From NCBI GenBank assembly GCA_003116995.1, contig BDSL01000032.1, positions 744,001 through 808,000 of the forward strand: 64,000 nt of DNA, written 5' to 3'. The notes beneath the pieces were generated by a model. The model saw nothing but the letters and a program-made list of their open reading frames with translations, did no database searches and had not been told where the DNA came from. Positions 46,338 through 59,939 of this stretch are shown in pieces (positions within the stretch are counted from its first letter, which is position 1; the number at the start of each line of letters is the position of its first letter). The position numbers and the translations under genes were made by a program. This DNA comes from Yamagishiella unicocca (lineage: Eukaryota > Chlorophyta > Chlorophyceae > Chlamydomonadales > Volvocaceae).

Positions 46338-49300
46338 CTACCCATCGGAGAGCACGGTGTCAGAGAGGACGGTGTCTGAAGGCCGCCCGGTGCAGTCGAC
46401 CGGTCCGCCGCCAGGTCCGTCGGATTCCCCGGCTTGCCGCTGCTGCGGCAGGTCTCCATGCAGCGCGGTGTTCTTGAAGCCCTCCTCCACTTGCCGCTTC
46501 TTGGACCGCCCTGCGGTGTCGAGGGTGCAGTGGGAGCAGGACGCGTGCGCCAGGTAAGAGCAATCTTAGCAGAGCGTACGTTACGCCATAGCGGTTGGAG
46601 AGAGGCATTCATTGTCCGGGGGCAACACCCGATTGTTGTGCTCATGCGCGGCATTCATTTGAGGCCCATTGGATGGATTGTCTGTGTGTTCGCCGCAGCG
46701 TTAGATTACGAGACACGCGTTCGCGGTCAGCTCTTCCCGTCGTCCAGAGATCTGCACCCACATCGAGTCTTTCACGCCCCACAATTTGGCACTGCCTCGC
46801 TTCGCAGCGCGCCGGCCTTTCCGCTCCCTCCCCCGCACCGCCTGGCCGCACCCACCATCGCCCAAGAGGTCCCCCACGTCGTCGTCGTCGTCGACCATGT
46901 TGACACGCACCAGCCGGATCTCCTGCCCCGGCGCCACCTCGTGCTGCGCCAAGCTCAGGTCGTCACCCACCAGCTGGCGGGGGCTGCCCTCCGGCCCCCG
47001 AATGTAGAGCTGCAGGTGTTGCATGGTTTAGGGCACACCAGGGAGGGCAGCATTGGACCATTACGGTATTGATTGGTCTGAGGCGTTCACGTGTAGAGAA
47101 AGGTGTAGATGGGTTCGTCCGCACACGATATGTTGTATGGCTGCGGGTTGGGCTGCGTCGAAGGCAACAGCGACGGGTCCGGGCAGCGCGGCACTCACGG
47201 TTTGGTTGCGAGGATGCACGGATAGGTTCTCGTATATCTGGAGCTTGAGCTGCTCAAGGGTGGTGGTGTTGCCGACCACCACCGCCGTTCGCCCCTTGCG
47301 GCTGCGCTTGGATTTACGCTCGGCTTCGGGAGAGGGAGGGAGGGGGTGCAGGGAAGGGGAACAATTGCTTGAAGGCGACGACTAGGCCCTCCCAAAGTCA
47401 CCGGGGGCAGGCAAGGTCACGTGTCGAATAAAAATCGATCGCAAGCTCTGCCATCATGCACGCGCGCTTCGGCTTTTGCACGGGAGTCAAGCCGAACAAA
47501 CCACCACCACCCGCTGAGATAACATGCACATCCCACGTGCCCACCACAAGCGGCACGAGGTGCATGTAGCCTATTTCGCTTCTCGCGAGCGCAGCACCAC
47601 CCTGTCAACACCCTACCCGCTGCGGTAACATGCCAACACCGCCCCCCCCTGTTGCCCCAGCATGCATCTCAAAACTTCTGTTTTTAAACGGTTTTTTTCT
47701 TCGGACATCCACGGGTTTCCCTCGAACCCCCTGTTGCCCCGGTGACGGCGCCTACCGTTGCCACCTTCCCGGAAGGCCCCCTCCAGTTCCTCCAGCTGCA
47801 CCCGCTCCACCATGACTTCCGCCTCACGGTACGACAGTAGCGCCTCCCGCGCCGCCCGGCCGTGCGCCGCCAGCGCCTCCCAGCAGACGGGCGGCCACAC
47901 TCGTAGCTCCGGAACCACGGTCAGGTCTCGGAAGAAGCGCTCTCCCAGTTGCACCAAATAGGGCTGTGGTTCGTCGCTGCCGCCGGCGAAGCCGCCTCCT
48001 TGGGCACCAGCGGCCGCCAGCGCCGGCACGACCACCTCAGCAGAGAAGCCTTGCGTCACCGCGGCTGCACGCACGGAAGACCCGTCGGGCGCAGCAGCAA
48101 CCGCCCCGCGGGCACGGTCCGCGCCCATGGCCACACCGGAGGACGTGGGGCCCTCTTGGGCGTCGACAATGATAATGTCGCCATCGCCGTCAGTGTCATC
48201 ATGCATGCGGCCTCGCTCAATGCCATTGGCGGCGTTGGCGACCCGGCCGGCGCCTCGCCCCCTCCGCGCCGCGGCGGCTGCGGCTCCGACGGGACCCGGC
48301 GCGGGGGGAGCGGCGCGTTTGATGCCGTACAGCTTACAGAGCCTCGACCAGTCGTCGGACGGGATGATGCGCAGAGCGTCCTGCTCGCTGTCTTGCTGGC
48401 ACATCCTGCGGGTGCGCGCGCAAAGGGACATGCAACATGGCGGGGTCTCGGCGCTGCAACCGCGGACAAGCAGCGTGACCTTGCAGATGGGCATGCGGGT
48501 GGGCACGCAGTGGCTGGTCCGCGATGCACAAAAGGCACCAGCCGGGCAACCCAAATTCTGAGGAACTCGGAACGCACTGACGGTCCGGTGCTGGATCGAG
48601 CAGCATGTGGAGGTGGGCTGGGGCTGAAGCGGGTGCTAGCAGCAGTGCAGGAGAAGACCCCTAGGGGGGTGCGAATGGGTCCACGCGCGGGTTGGCGGGC
48701 GTCCCGCAAGGACCCACTTGTTGCGTCGCAGGACCAGGCGCGGCATGGGCACGCCCAGGCGAGGCTCCTCCGGGTGGCAGGGGCACAGCACGCGCAGCAT
48801 GGCGTCGGAGAGCGAGCCGGGCCGCCCTGGGCCCGCCGCGGCGGCGGCGCCTGCGGCAGCCCCCGCGCTGCCAGGCACGACAGGGCCGCCGACGGGACCC
48901 GCGCCGCCCGCCGCGGCGCCAGCGCCTCTCCGCGCCGGGGGCTTGACGTACTGCTGCCACTCCCGGACCCAGCCGCTGCAAGGGTGCAAGGGTGACCGGG
49001 TCGGGGGCAAACGAGGTGCCGGTTTACGAGGGACAGAGGGCGCAGGGTTGTTAGTGAGGGCACGCAGGGGGCGCGGATTCATGCACACGCGTACCTTTAC
49101 ACGGTACTAGCAGCTACGGTACCTTGCGGACGTCGACGGGCGAGTCGCGACCCACCTCGGTACCATGTAGTAGCGGCCCCCCGGCTCCAACATGGGAGTC
49201 GTCTCCGCCGCCAGCCCGCCCAGGGCCGTCCGCTCCGCGTCCATCTGCCGCCGCGTATCAGCCTGCAACTCGGCCGCCAGCCCCGCAGCGGCGCGACACA

Positions 49301-52300
49301 CCTGGCACTCGTGGATGCGGCCCACCGGCAGCTCGGGGCACAGCGCGTCCAGCTCCTGCGGCGTGGGAGCCGCGGGAGGCCCTGCCGCCGCCGCCCCCGC
49401 CGCCGCCGTGGCGGCACTGGAGGGCCCCGCAGGCGCCTCAGTGTCGGCGGTGCCCTCGCGTGATGTCGGCACGGCGGAAGCGGCAAGCGGGTCGGCCACG
49501 TTCCGCTCCACGACCTCCATCACGTCATCATCGTCATCGTCGTCGCGGCCGGCGGCGGTCGGGACGGCTGCCGGTGGCGGCGGCGGCGGCGGGGGTGGCG
49601 GCGGTGGAGGCAGCCCTGGACCCAGCTCGTCGGAGGTAAGGTCAAGGCATTCCGGCGCGGCGGGCGTGCTGGCGGCGCGGGCCGGCGTGCGGCCCCTGCG
49701 GCCGGGCCTGGCGACGCTGCGCGCGTCCTCCTGGGCCTCCTTCAGCCGCTGCTGCCGCCACAGGTCGCGCAGGAAGCTCCACACGTCGGCGGGGACAGCG
49801 ACGCGCCGTGCGGTCTTGGTGGCGGACTCGGGCAGGAGCTGGCCGTGGGGGCAGGCCACGTCGGCGGTGGGGGACTTCTCCGCCTTGACTGATGCGCCCT
49901 GGCGCTTAGACCAGCCTGCCAGGCGGCGGGTGAGGTGGGTGAGATGGAGAGGAGAGGGGTGACCCGATGATGAGGAAAGGTAACGACGTGCGGAACGGTG
50001 GGCGGGTGCAGGTGCGGCGGTGGATGGATGTGCGGGCCGCGACCACATGGTGTGCGTTCCCCAGGCCACAGAGGCACAACCACACAAAACAGCAACGCTG
50101 GCACCGCAGCGTGCATCGCTGGCGACACTGCCGTCCGAGCCTCTTACCACGCCGCCAAAAACGATTTGCGCCGCACCGCCGGCCGCGGCGCATAACGTCC
50201 CCGTCTCACCGAACTTCGAGCACACTCAACGACGCCGCGCACACGCCGCCCGCGCACACGTCATGGGAGCGTTCCATGGGCGCAGCTCGTTACCTTGCAG
50301 CCACAGCTTGGAAACCCAAAACCGGCGCGTGCCGGGTGTTGGCGGCTCGTCCTGTGGGTCGACGCACTCCACATCGTCGTCCCCCTGCTCGTCGTCCTGC
50401 GCATCCCCCCGCGCCGCCTCCTCCAGCAGCGCCGCCACTCGGGACCGGACCACGTCCGCCTGGTTGCCCAGCAGGGCGGCGCTGAAGTTGCGCGCCAGGC
50501 ACTCGCGGCAAACGTCACCCGCCGCCAGCGCCGGACCGCCGCCGTGGGTCGCCTGCGTAAGGGCGCCGGGCAGCAGCAGGCAGGCGGCGCTGTAGTGTGC
50601 AGGCCATGCGCGGAGTGAGCGCGGGCGACGGCTGCATGCGGCATGGAAAGCTCACGCAATGCTAAGGATGCATTGAGTGGACTTGAACATGGTCCGGCAT
50701 GGAAAGCTCACGCAATGCTAAGGATGCATTGAGTGGACTTGAACATGGTCCGGCATGGAAAGCTCACGCAATGCTAAGGATGCATTGAGTGGACTTGAAC
50801 ATGGTCGTCGTGCAGGGCGGCAGTCCCACCTGCAGCTGCCTCCAGGCCTGCCGCGACACCAGCTTAGCGGCAGCGACCTTCCCTGGATCAAGCCCAGCGC
50901 ATCGCACGATATCGGCCCCGGCGGCGCCGGCGTCGGCGGCCGCACCGCGGGCCCCGGCCACGACAGCGGCCGCATGGCTGGAGCACACGATGGGACTATT
51001 GTCAATGGGCGGCGGATCGGCCTCGTCGTTGGCCCACTGCTCTAGCCACGAGGTTGAAACCCAGAAGCCCGCGGTGGGGGCTGCCGCAACCGCATCCTCG
51101 GAGGCGCCAGCAGCGACAGCGTCATCACCGGCGTGGCCGTTACCGTTGGCAGGTTGCGGTTGTGCGCTTGGCGCGGCGATGTCGCCCGGCGACGCAGCCG
51201 CAGGCGGCTTGTCGGAGGAGCCCAGACTGGGCGCGATGATCTTGAGCAGCTCCCGCACGGTGCGTCGGCGCGCCTCCACCTGCAACCCGAGGTTGCGTCC
51301 GCCGGTGTGTCGCGCAACGTCAGTGGTGGGGACCCAGGAGGCTGCAGAGGGGGACTGGCTCACGACGCTGCCGCCACGGCCACGGCCGCGGGGCTTACGT
51401 GGCGCCGCGGGGCTTACGTGGCGGTCCTTATGCGCGACGAAACAGAAAGGAGAAATACTGACCGCCCGACATCGGACTCTCCTCCCGCACCTTCATCCTA
51501 AACTATGTGCATTACGTATCGCCATGCAGGTACCCACGCACACGTACGCCTTGCAATACGCTGAACCCTAAAACCTGCGCATGTCCTCCCGCACCTGCTC
51601 CTTTAGCGCCTGGCGCTGGCGCTGGTAGACGTCGCACTGCTCCAGGAAGTCCGCGGCGCCCACGGACACAGCTTCCCGCAGCTCCCCCGCCAGCCCCGCC
51701 ACGTCGGCGACGGCGGGCGGCTCGTCGAAGCCCACTGCGCGGTACACCAGCATGTAGGCGTTGGTGGACACCACCTGGGCCCCCGGCTGGGGGAGAGGTA
51801 GAAAGCCACACCGAAGAATTGACAAAGGAGAGGCAGTAGTGGTTTGGAGAAGGGCCTTAGGCTTATGAGGAAGGGCACCATTTGGCGCCCGGCAGAGGTC
51901 GCAGGGTTCACCGGGTCCAGCGCCCATGCCCACGTCGACTGACCTTGGGAGCGGCACATGAGGCGTCGGCAGGTGGCTGCTGCGGAGGCTGCTGCTGCGA
52001 GCGCCGCGGGCTGCCCCACAGGTCCTTCGGGCTGAGGTGCATCGTTGCACCGAACGGGGTGCCGCACTGCTTGGCCTGTGTTGGCGACGGCGGGGAGGTG
52101 GGTGAGGCTGTCAGCGTCGGAGGTTTGTGCAGCCATGTCGCGCAGTTGCAGGGGTTCAAGGGAGTGGGTGCGTGAGACGACGTGCGTTTGGAGTAGTGCG
52201 GACAAGAGACCACGAGGACGTGCTCACGCAGCTTGCAATGGTTATGCGTATTCAAACATGTAAGCATGCGCTGGCCTCCACTTTCTCATACCGTCGCCTA

Positions 52301-55300
52301 GAGGGCAGAACAACATGGCGTGCAGCGACGCGGCTTACCTCCGCACCGCCCGCGCCGCCTTCATCCGCCGCCCTCACTGGCGTAGACGTAGCGTCCCCGC
52401 AACTTGGCGCCAGCCCCGCCTTGTGTGCGGGGTCATCACCCCCAGCCTGGCCCGCGACATCGCCTCCAGCCGCGCCGTCAACGCTCCCCATGGCGGCGCT
52501 CTTCGCCATGGCCGCCGCCATGTCCCCCTCCTCCATCTGCCGGTCCTTCCTGCTGGCGGCCAGCGCCAGACGCAGGTGGTCGTCCGCATCCGCGGCGGCG
52601 GCGGCGGCGGCGCCGTTGTGCAACTCCAGGGAGGCCGCTATCGCGCGCATCACCTCCTCATCGCCGTCGTCGTCGCCGGCCGGGGCGGACGCGCGCCGGC
52701 CACGGCTGCGGCCGGCGCCGGCGCCCGTGGCTTTCGATGCGCGGCCGGGGCGCTTCACCGCGGCGCTCTTCTTCCCCCGCGCCGTCTTTGCGTTCTTTGC
52801 CAGCGGCTCCTCGTCGTTCGGGGCGGAGTTCTTTGCCTCGTCCAAGTCGTCGTAATCCGGGTCCTCCTCGCCGCCGTCCCCAGCAGCGGGCCGCTTGCGG
52901 GAGGCACCTGCAGGCGTTGGGCAGGTGGCGGTGGAGATGGACGGGCCGATGAGGAGTGGAGGGCGTGTCTTCTAAGTAGTGATCCAACACGTAGTAACCC
53001 AACACATAGTGACCCAATACGTAGTGACCCAACACGCAAGAGCACCACAGCCGTCGCTGCGCCGCAGACGTTGCACGAGGTAGGACTCTCGCCCGCGCTG
53101 CACTACCAAGAAACGTTTCGGAGGCGACTTGCAGCACCCGCTGCTGCAGCTGCTGGCCGGCACGTTCGTTCCCTGCCCCCCCCCCCCTATGCCGCAACTC
53201 TCGACCCGTAACCTTGCAACCTACTCGCATTCTTTAGCCTGCAGCAACCAGCTTCGCACCTGTCCCTTTTCCAGCTTCTGCTCCCGCGGCTGCTGCTGCC
53301 CCGCCCGCTGCCGCAACGCCGCCGTGGTCCTGCTGGAAGGCGGCCGTGGGTTCCAGGCCAATGCACTTCGCGCTCTCGTCATCAAAGCGCCACCACTGAC
53401 CCGAAGCCTGGTCCTTAATGTGCGCAACTGCAAAGTAACACAGGGTCGCGTGGAATTTGGGGTGTGCGTGGAGTATGCGAGGCCGGCGCCTGTTGGAATG
53501 GGTTGGGTTGGGTTACTGCGGTACGGTATTGCTACCGCATGTTCCATGACGCTTTCGCTGCAAGATTATCGTACTATCGTACACTATCGTACTCACCGTA
53601 GTGTCCGCTGCTGGCTTGCGAGCCCTTGTGGATGAGGATGGCGACTAGGTCGTACAAGGGGCTGCCGGCGGCGTACTGCGGGACCTCCTGAGGAGCGGCT
53701 GCGGCGTCGCCAGCAGCCGAGGCGTCGCCGCCAGCCTCCGCCGGCACCCCGTCGTTGCCGGCTGCTGCCGCCGCCAGCACCTGCCTGAAGTCCAGCTGCA
53801 GCGGGAAGCTGAACTTATCCAGCGCCTTGGCCTTGTCTGCGGTCTGGGCCAGTGGTGGCAAAGTGTAAGGCACTCATCAGCGCCGGTGGAAGCTGGGGGC
53901 CAGGTGAAGCAAGCGCCCGGGTAGGGCGTGGGTATCCGATCCGGTTTGGACTGGGATGCAAAGAGGATTACCATCGTGCAACTAATGTCACTGGGATGAT
54001 CGCACTGGGTTTCAGAGCTGCGTGCTAGTGTTGCGTCAGGTGCAGCTGCAGGGTACTGTGGCGCCATCTGCCTCCGCACGTAAGACTGGGGACGCCGAAT
54101 CACTTTGTCCGATATGCATGACGCATCGCCGCTGAGTCCTTCCCACTGTGCTTCCCGCTTGATATACAGACTGATCCTAGCGTTTAACACCTCATCCCAG
54201 CACCGCCACCGCCCCTACCCTGGGATCGAAGTAAAAGCGCTGCAGGGCGAGGCAGAGGTACGGCGGAAGGCTGCGCAGCCGCACGCGTCGAAGGGCGTCC
54301 ATCTTGTCGGCACAGAACTCGCACCGGTAGCGGTTGTCACCGGTCAACGACTCGGCGTGGAGGATGGAGGCCTGCGGTTGTGTGTGGTGTGTGGGAACAT
54401 GATCCACAGCCACGCGTTGGGGACGGCACGGAGCCTCTGGCATTGCATGGAGGCCCATGGAGAGGAGGATGGACCGTCTGTAAGAAGAGACGGGGAAAGC
54501 TCGTGATGGCCTAGTGCCCGACTTGCGCGGTTCATCTGGCAGCATCGGCACCTCAGGATCCCTCTATTGTATGACAGATGAGACGTACGATGCCAACCGC
54601 CAGAAGGACGCACCAGGCTCTGTGTGAGCGACGAGAAGCCCCGCACTTGAGGCATTAGGTCGTAGAAGTCCTGGATGTCACGAGAGCTGGCCGAGTCCTT
54701 GCCGCAGCGCTGCAGGGAGGGACAGGAAGGCCACCAGGGCGACGCATGTGCAGCAGAAGGGCAGGCTGTGTTCGAGACCGGCATGGCAAGCAGGTGCCGC
54801 GGGATTAGATGACAGTGCAATCGAGCCTTGCCAGACATGGCAGATGGCGCGGCCAGCTGGACATAGCATCATGGATAGGGGCTGGAATTAGCGAGCAGCT
54901 ACTGCTGCGGCATTCACGTCGGTATGCCCTTCATTCCCCACTACAAGGACCTCCACCTGCTACTTTTGGGAGCACCAGCTGCTTCAAGCTTAGTGGCTAT
55001 GTTCGCCGCTTTTTGGAGCTCGCGGCCCACGTACCTGACACGTGGTGACGTATGACAGGCCGCCTCGGAAAAGCCGCTGCACCAGCCCCTTCGCTGCCTG
55101 GAAACCCAAGGCAGCAAAGCCCGTTTGGGATGGACACCGAGTATTTGCTTGCTTAGGAATTCTGTGCACAGGCGATGCTCCCCGTCCCACACATGACTAA
55201 CTGGCTAACGAGGGCTGTAGCCTGCGGCCAGCACGCCCACAACATGCACCGGGGGGGCATGGATGCAGGCATGTACGCCGTACACGCGTAACCCACGCGG

Positions 55301-56771
55301 CATGCCAGGGTCGCATCGACTCGCGCGGATTCCAATTAGCTGTGACGCAGCAGGGTCGCGGGCGCTCCTACCTGGTCGCTCGACTTGCTCAGCATCTGCT
55401 CCACCCGCGTCAGCAGCAGTTTTAGGAACTCTTGTCCGTCCTGTGGGAGCACGGTTGGGGTGCGGCGTCGGGTGCAGCGTCGGGTGCGGAGTCGGGTGCG
55501 GCAGGTAGCAAGGAGGAGGGCGCAAGGAGGCGCGCGGTTCAAGGCCCACGCATGCGGATTAAGTTACGGACCGCACCGTAGGTGGCATTTATGCAAGGGC
55601 TGCGTCAGGGTCTCACTGCATTGGAACATACGCTTGGGACGAAGGCCTCGGATCTCGTGCCCACCGGAGGAGGACTTTAAAAGGCAACAAAGCGTGCAAC
55701 AGTTACTACCGACGCCGATCTGCCGTTGCTGTTCGTGCCGTGGTCCCCTTGCACCCCTAGTCAAGCAGCCGTTGCTGCATGTGACCCACCCCGACCCGAC
55801 CCCGATTCCCGACCCCCTAGGCCAGCTCTGGGCTCTGCGGCGGCTGGAGCTGCCTAGGTTGGCACACCTGCTGGATGCCGTGATCGAGACCCAGCGTCTT
55901 GGCCAGCGCCTCCGTGTCGACGCTGCTGCGCGGCCCAAACTGCATGCGCAGGAACAACGCTTGCAGCTGGCGGAAGATGTCGTGCGCTGCAACCTTCTGC
56001 TCGGCGTTGTATATGCCGTTGCGCAGGCTGGGAACAGAAAAGAGACACTGGAGAGCGGCGTTAGCGTAGCATGTGTTGCCAAGGTTGCGGAGCCCCGATG
56101 GCCGCGCTTCGTCCTGTCGGTGGGTATGCCGCAAGAAGCGGTTGGGAAAGTCGGCATGTTTGGATTGTGGGTGCCAAGGTGTGATGACCAGCACCTCCCT
56201 AATAATTGTAAACCTTGGAAGGTCAGAAGCAAAGCGCCGATGGGCGCATGGGACTATATTGCGCGGAAGCATGTTCGGTTGAGGGAAGTTGGGGGCAGAC
56301 GCGGGTTATTAAGGTAAGAAAGCATCACGTTTCCATACCCTCACACCCGACCAGTTTACGTACGAACAAAGTGAGACACGGAGAAATGATACGGCCCATT
56401 TTACTGGTTACATGAATGATGACGTTTTACGCCGACCTCAGCACGATCCTCCGGAAGAACCACCTCACCTCGCGCTTTTCCACCGCTGGATCGCTCCCCA
56501 GCGTGCCTAAATACGTTTGCTCCTTCTGCCAGAGACCCTTCTTTCGAAAGGAGGTCTCTGCCGGAACAAGTTGGCAAAAGCACGCCACATTATCCTTCCT
56601 GTTGGCACGGCAAGGGCTCTTGGAGTGGTCGCACGGCGCCTTGTCCACTTTTAAGATTCGCAACACTTCCTGCTCATCGAGGATATGCTGATGGATGGCG
56701 TTCAGCAAGTTGGCTGCCTCGCCTGCTTCCAACCCAGACGCCTTTTTCTTCCCTTTCACCCCTCGAGGCAT
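46338..56771 (-). CDS. UBP26: Ubiquitin-specific protease, USP48/UBP26 type
   Basis: Nineteen exons: 56469-56771, 55868-56113, 55372-55440, 55035-55097, 54614-54709, 54219-54371, 53597-53843, 53260-53427, 52339-52907, 51944-52075, 51575-51786, 50830-51367, 50294-50552, 49156-49915, 48718-48975, 47765-48405, 47199-47323, 46856-47009, 46338-46564; 1739 residues. The catalytic domain (~106-700) has the Cys box GLRNLGNTCYANAALQCL (Cys116), DGQEFLKLLL, a zinc-knuckle-like C-x2-C pair, the His box LIHKGSQASSGHY (His391), WWRFDDE (Asp408) and closing STNAYMLVY. A ~230-residue insert carries basic NLS-like runs and three UIM-like motifs. Three DUSP domains follow (FWVSTSWLEQW, FWVSKLWLQGW, MVPSGWVREW), then a ubiquitin-like domain (~1573-1664). 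This order matches animal USP48 and plant UBP26, the latter a nuclear histone H2B deubiquitinase. Start is the first ATG (MPRGVKGKKK). Confidence 0.92.
47660..47730 (-). repeat. dispersed intronic element, copy 3 (USP intron)
   Basis: Plus strand reads GCATGCATCTCAAAACTTCT, a T-rich centre, then CATCCACGGGTTTCCCTCG. It matches the copies at 8461-8528 and 16657-16735 and is sense-oriented in the USP intron 47324-47764. Confidence 0.75.
50641..50806. repeat. 56-bp tandem triplication in USP intron
   Basis: Copies start at 50641, 50697 and 50753 with GCATGGAAAGCTCACGCAAT and are essentially identical. They fill most of the 277-bp intron 50553-50829 between the exons encoding DUSP1 and DUSP2. 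Confidence 0.95.
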
Positions 56772-59574
56772 CTTGATCACAGCCAACGAGCCCCCTAAGA
56801 TGATCTGAAGCCGTGAACCATCTCATGGTAGGACAAAACCATCATGTTGCTTGTTACGTCGTATAAGGCCGGTACTTGCAGTAGTCGATATCGATTCGTC
56901 CTAAACAGTGTATCAGGTAAACAATTGTAACACCGGCAATCTAAAGTGGAAACCAGAACGAGATGCGTATCCCGGTCTCCCAGTTAATTACAAATTTGTG
57001 TACGAATTTGGTATGTGAAGTGCCGGCGCAAATCGCTTAAATGAAATCCCAGGTTAAACAGCAATTGTCATCTGGGTTGTCCATTTGTCAAGGCGCGACT
57101 AGGATCGGTGGAAAACATCGTCTTACAGCTTGGTAGCTTGGCGTGGAAGTTTGTCAAACCGACAGCTACCAGTTTCGCATTTAACCTATGTGAGTGCATC
57201 AGGCTTCATAGCGACATCAAATTGATCCACAGCACAACGCAGCGTGCCGCCTGCAGCGGACATCGCGGAAGCTATAGAGGCGCAGCGCATCCTGGACGTC
57301 TTGGAAAATTTGGCGGGGTGGGCATCAATAGGGCCGCCGTACACATGTATGAAGGCCCACTGAAGACAGACCGTGCCGACCTTTCTGCATACAGTACCAG
57401 CATGCGTGCGCGAGCGTGTTGTCTCAGTGTTCGTGGCTATCCAGGGGCTCTCTTGGAATGCGGGTCGGGATGGAAGAAAGAGGGATGTTCTGCAGCTGCG
57501 GGTGCTGTGGTTCACGCCTGATTTCCCCTCCATCCCCTCTTCTTTTACCCCATAAGCCTCGCGAGTGCGTCGCAAGTGTTTCGGAGTACCTCCAATTGTA
57601 GCTGAATTGCTTCCATGCCAAGAGATTGCATGCCTCGCTTGCGACGCAAACAGGGTGCAACGCAGGCGGAGCTTGGGCAACAGCAGGGTTTAGTGGTTTG
57701 GAACGTCTGCGGTGATACCCCGTCGGCTGCGGGAGGTATGCGTGCCTTGCGCTGTCACCTGCATTCCATGATGATCCTACACGTAGTCACACCATGGGCC
57801 GCTGTTGTGTTCGCATTCATGAAGAGAAAGGCGATGCTCGTGCTTGTAGGAACCGCGCTGGCTCGACGTCGATGAGAATCGTCGGCGGGAATGCAACCCA
57901 CGACGCAGAAAGCAATGCATCACGACCGCAGCATCGCTGATGCCTTGCACCCACAGCGTCGGAAAGGTCTCCATTGGCGCCGCGTTACCCCTGGATGCTG
58001 GGCGCAGCAGGACGCAGATGACGTCCAGTCGAGGGCAGGTGTGGATGCGAGCCCCATGGTGCCGCGGTGGGTTACCGGTGCATCCATGGGGCTGTGCGGC
58101 TGCTGGCCTTAAGAGGTGGAGGCAGCGCAGCCGACCGGGGCCGCTGAGCGACAACCAGTGCGGCCGTGAAGGTGTCGCTATGTTGGCGGAGTGTGGCTCA
58201 ACCGACGGGTTGGACCAAGGTGCGCAACCGCTCGCAGAAGTGGAACCCCGCGCACGCAGACACTTACAAGCGCGTTTCGACCGAGCATTACCGCAACATG
58301 CCAACCGACAACCCAACCTCACGACACACGATAACCCGACATTAAGAATAGAGCACTCTTCAACGCGTATAAACAACTTAAGTGACCACTTTCAACGCGT
58401 GTACAATCGAGTCCAGCCTCATGCAGATACAGGCACGTCCGAGAAGGTTAGTCCAATTCACGGCAGCCGTGTCCGCCTGCCGACCGACCATGATGTACAA
58501 ATCAAACATCCTCGTGCTGCCTTCATCCACCCGTCACGCCGTCAGCAGGCCGCGGACAGAGGCCTGGGCGAATTTAGGGCTCCCCGACCACATTTGTTCG
58601 ACCTATAACAGCGCCATTGCCAGGGCAGGCGCCTTGAGTTACTCCCAGCCACACCCAGCCCCCAATTAGGGACCCACGCGTCGCCGAAAGGACCTGCTCC
58701 CCATTTCCTCGCTACCACTTTATAAACGTATGCGCTACAGCCAGGTGCGGTGGCAACTACGACACAGCGTTTTATGCAAACAGGAATCATGGATAGGATG
58801 TACATGATGAACAACAACGGCAGAACCAGGGACGAGGGCGGCGAGCGCGAAGAGGCAGGTCGTGCCTCGGGACACTGCGCATGCATTGCTGGCTTCCAAC
58901 GCGGATGTGGGTCGCCTCCACAGCGCCCAACCCAGGTGCCCTCATGCAAGTAAGTAGTACAAGCTGCAGACGCGCGCAATCGGCGCGCGTGCAACAGTCG
59001 CACCTGCCCGCTGTAATACAGCACACTCATACGGCTCAGCCTGCCTCGACGTCAACACCCGTATAGCGCACAGAAGGTGATCCAAAAGTATTAATACACG
59101 TGCGTAATCACCGTACGGGCGTGGCCATGGCTCCATTGTGTCGTTTAGGTGGTGGCCGGTTATCAATGGCCCTCAAGGCAGCGAATACAAATACACAGGC
59201 GCCCAACTGAATACAAAGGTACAATGTGAGGGGAGGGGCGCCTTCCGGTAAACCCTACTGAACGGACATGTCGAAGCACAGCAACCCAGGTTGACGTTGA
59301 CAACCGACAACACCGTCAAGGTTTGCTAGGGCGCCCAATTTATCAAAGGTAAGGTGGTAAGCTTAGGCACAGGCACAATGGCTACTAGACTCTCCGGCAC
59401 GGGACAACACGCTCCGTGGCTTCTCCTGCGCGCCATCACTGAAGGCCTCTGTGTAAATAAGTGGCTTGTCGTGGGTGCTTATGTACGGAACACCACGCGC
59501 CCGAAAGTCGCTCTAGTAGCCCCATACACAGTCGCTCTAGTAGCCCCATATACCAACTGCTCTGCTCCCTTATG
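56772..59574. other. intergenic, USP 5' region, no recognised gene
   Basis: About 2.8 kb. The left end must hold the USP promoter. Short helical-looking frames exist (plus strand near 57240-57370, minus strand near 57555-57630), but I cannot join them into a gene or match a family, so I leave the stretch unassigned. Confidence 0.45.
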
Positions 59575-59939
59575 TTACACCTGCGACTCGGGCAGGACGC
59601 ACGCGACAACTCCAACGAAGGTCCGGTCCGGTGAGCAAACCAAAGCCAATCAACAACATCAACACATACTGCCGACGCTTCCATACGGGAATTTAGGTGG
59701 TGGGAACGTCAAAATAACTGGGCGTTGGTGCCGAGCTTCAAAGTAACACCGCGCCGCCAATAAGGCGGGCGACCAGCATCCAACTTCGTCTCACGTCCCG
59801 CAGCGACCCACCTGGTAACCATGCCACCAAGACCGTCGCCGCCGCGGCTTACGGCTCCTCGACCATGGGCCCGATTCCCAGTCGCGTCCAAGACTGCCCA
59901 GTTCCACGTCCTATTTTTGCGCCAGTTTCCCGCCTCAGC
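59575..59939 (-). terminator. probable RbcX-gene 3'UTR and poly(A) signal
   Basis: Minus-strand TGTAA at 59579-59575, about 360 bases after the stop at 59940-59942. Confidence 0.4.
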
